NCBI GenBank assembly: GCA_937988695.1
Contig: CALKHM010000292.1
Coordinates: forward strand, 1 to 14,002
DNA: 14,002 nt
From: an uncultured Microbacterium sp.
Lineage (GTDB): Bacteria > Actinomycetota > Actinomycetes > Actinomycetales > Microbacteriaceae
Direction of reading: 5' to 3'
In this document: positions 13,780-14,002 of the stretch, in pieces
How the letters are laid out: each line of letters opens with the position of its first letter
How positions within the stretch are numbered: the first letter of the stretch is position 1
Translations under genes and position numbers: made by a program
The notes under the pieces: generated by a model
Told to the model about the DNA's origin: nothing
Seen by the model: only the letters and a program-made list of their open reading frames with translations
Database searches by the model: none

Positions 13780-13797
13780 CTCGTGGCTCGTCGCGGT

Positions 13798-13829
13798 GCG
13801 GGCGCGGCGCGGCCTGCGCGTGCGCCCGC
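13798..13829 (+). terminator. GC-rich stem-loop after the beta-lactamase-like gene (possible terminator)
   Basis: GCGGGCGC (13798-13805) pairs with GCGCCCGC (13822-13829) with a 16-base loop, 18 bases past the stop. No T-tract follows. The sequence is so rich in GC dinucleotides that chance pairing is possible. Confidence 0.3.
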
Positions 13830-13848
13830 GCGCGGTGCGCGGTGCGCC

Positions 13849-13925
13849 AAATTCACATGAATTTGCCGAATGCACATCAAATTGCCGGCAGTTTGATGTG
13901 CACTGGGCGGTTTGATGTGCATTCG
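13849..13925. repeat. Array of four half-sites (two direct, two inverted) at 19-20 bp spacing, AT-rich
   Basis: Half-sites are TCACATGAAT (13853-13862), GCACATCAAA (13872-13881), TTTGATGTGC (13892-13901) and TTTGATGTGC (13911-13920). The inner two form a 32-bp near-perfect dyad (13871-13902, centre 13886/13887) with a single T-G mismatch. The second and fourth form a perfect 15-bp inverted repeat (13867-13881 with 13911-13925). The first site is itself a dyad, AAATTCA...TGAATTT. The two left sites share CACAT.AA.TTGCCG. It lies in the 223-bp gene-free right end, and could be an operator for a gene beyond the edge or a recombination/binding site. Confidence 0.75.
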
Positions 13926-13963
13926 CGGGGATGGTGGGTGCGGGATGCGGCGGGCGCGGGGAT

Positions 13964-14002
13964 GCCGGGTGCGCGGGGTGCCGGGTGCGCGGGGTGCCGG
14001 GT
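13964..14002. repeat. GC-rich 16-bp tandem repeat (minisatellite), truncated by the window edge
   Basis: Two complete identical copies of GCCGGGTGCGCGGGGT (13964-13979, 13980-13995) and the first 7 bases of a third. A degenerate copy precedes them (about 13946-13963). The array continues beyond the window. Confidence 0.8.

Noticed and set aside
13674..13922. Minus-strand 82-codon frame starting inside the half-site array
   Set aside because: No ribosome binding site or family similarity; it runs antisense into the end of the beta-lactamase-like gene, and the sequence is better explained as DNA repeats.
13849..13925. CRISPR array
   Set aside because: The units are 10-12 bp, in both orientations and without distinct spacers, which does not fit CRISPR repeats.

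Overview
The window is about 70% G+C and fully packed with typical bacterial genes. Codon use, promoter style and gene content point to an actinobacterium, most likely Microbacteriaceae and plausibly Microbacterium. That placement is an inference from style and gene families, not from a marker gene. There are no rRNA, tRNA, transposase, integrase, phage or CRISPR features.

Layout from left to right: the first codons of a gene leaving the window at the left edge (minus); a NagD-type HAD phosphatase (minus), divergent from an SDR oxidoreductase (plus); a manganese module on the minus strand, mntH followed by mntR; a 284-bp divergent intergenic region with two mntH operator-like palindromes and an 18-bp inverted repeat; a SPOUT/TrmH-type RNA methyltransferase (plus); a small membrane-anchored coiled-coil protein (minus), meeting the methyltransferase end to end; a MATE exporter (minus); a sugar ABC importer operon of lipoprotein plus two permeases without an ATPase (plus); an isochorismatase-like hydrolase (minus), divergent from an M13 metallopeptidase (plus); a class A beta-lactamase-fold protein that has lost its catalytic residues (plus); and a gene-free right end with an ordered set of half-sites and a GC-rich minisatellite.

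Most genes are ordinary housekeeping or accessory genes. The clearest functional unit is mntH-mntR: an Nramp Mn/Fe importer, and a DtxR-family regulator whose metal-site residues are of the Mn type. Two 16-bp palindromes flank and overlap the mntH promoter and start codon. The ABC operon is a second unit and probably borrows an ATPase encoded elsewhere.

A recurring feature is leaderless gene organisation: seven genes have a TAnnnT -10 hexamer followed by exactly 6 or 7 bases and then the start codon. I found no complete new multi-gene system. The best candidates for something undescribed are the half-site array at 13849-13925, the inverted repeat at 4082-4153, the mntH operator pair and the beta-lactamase-like pseudoenzyme.
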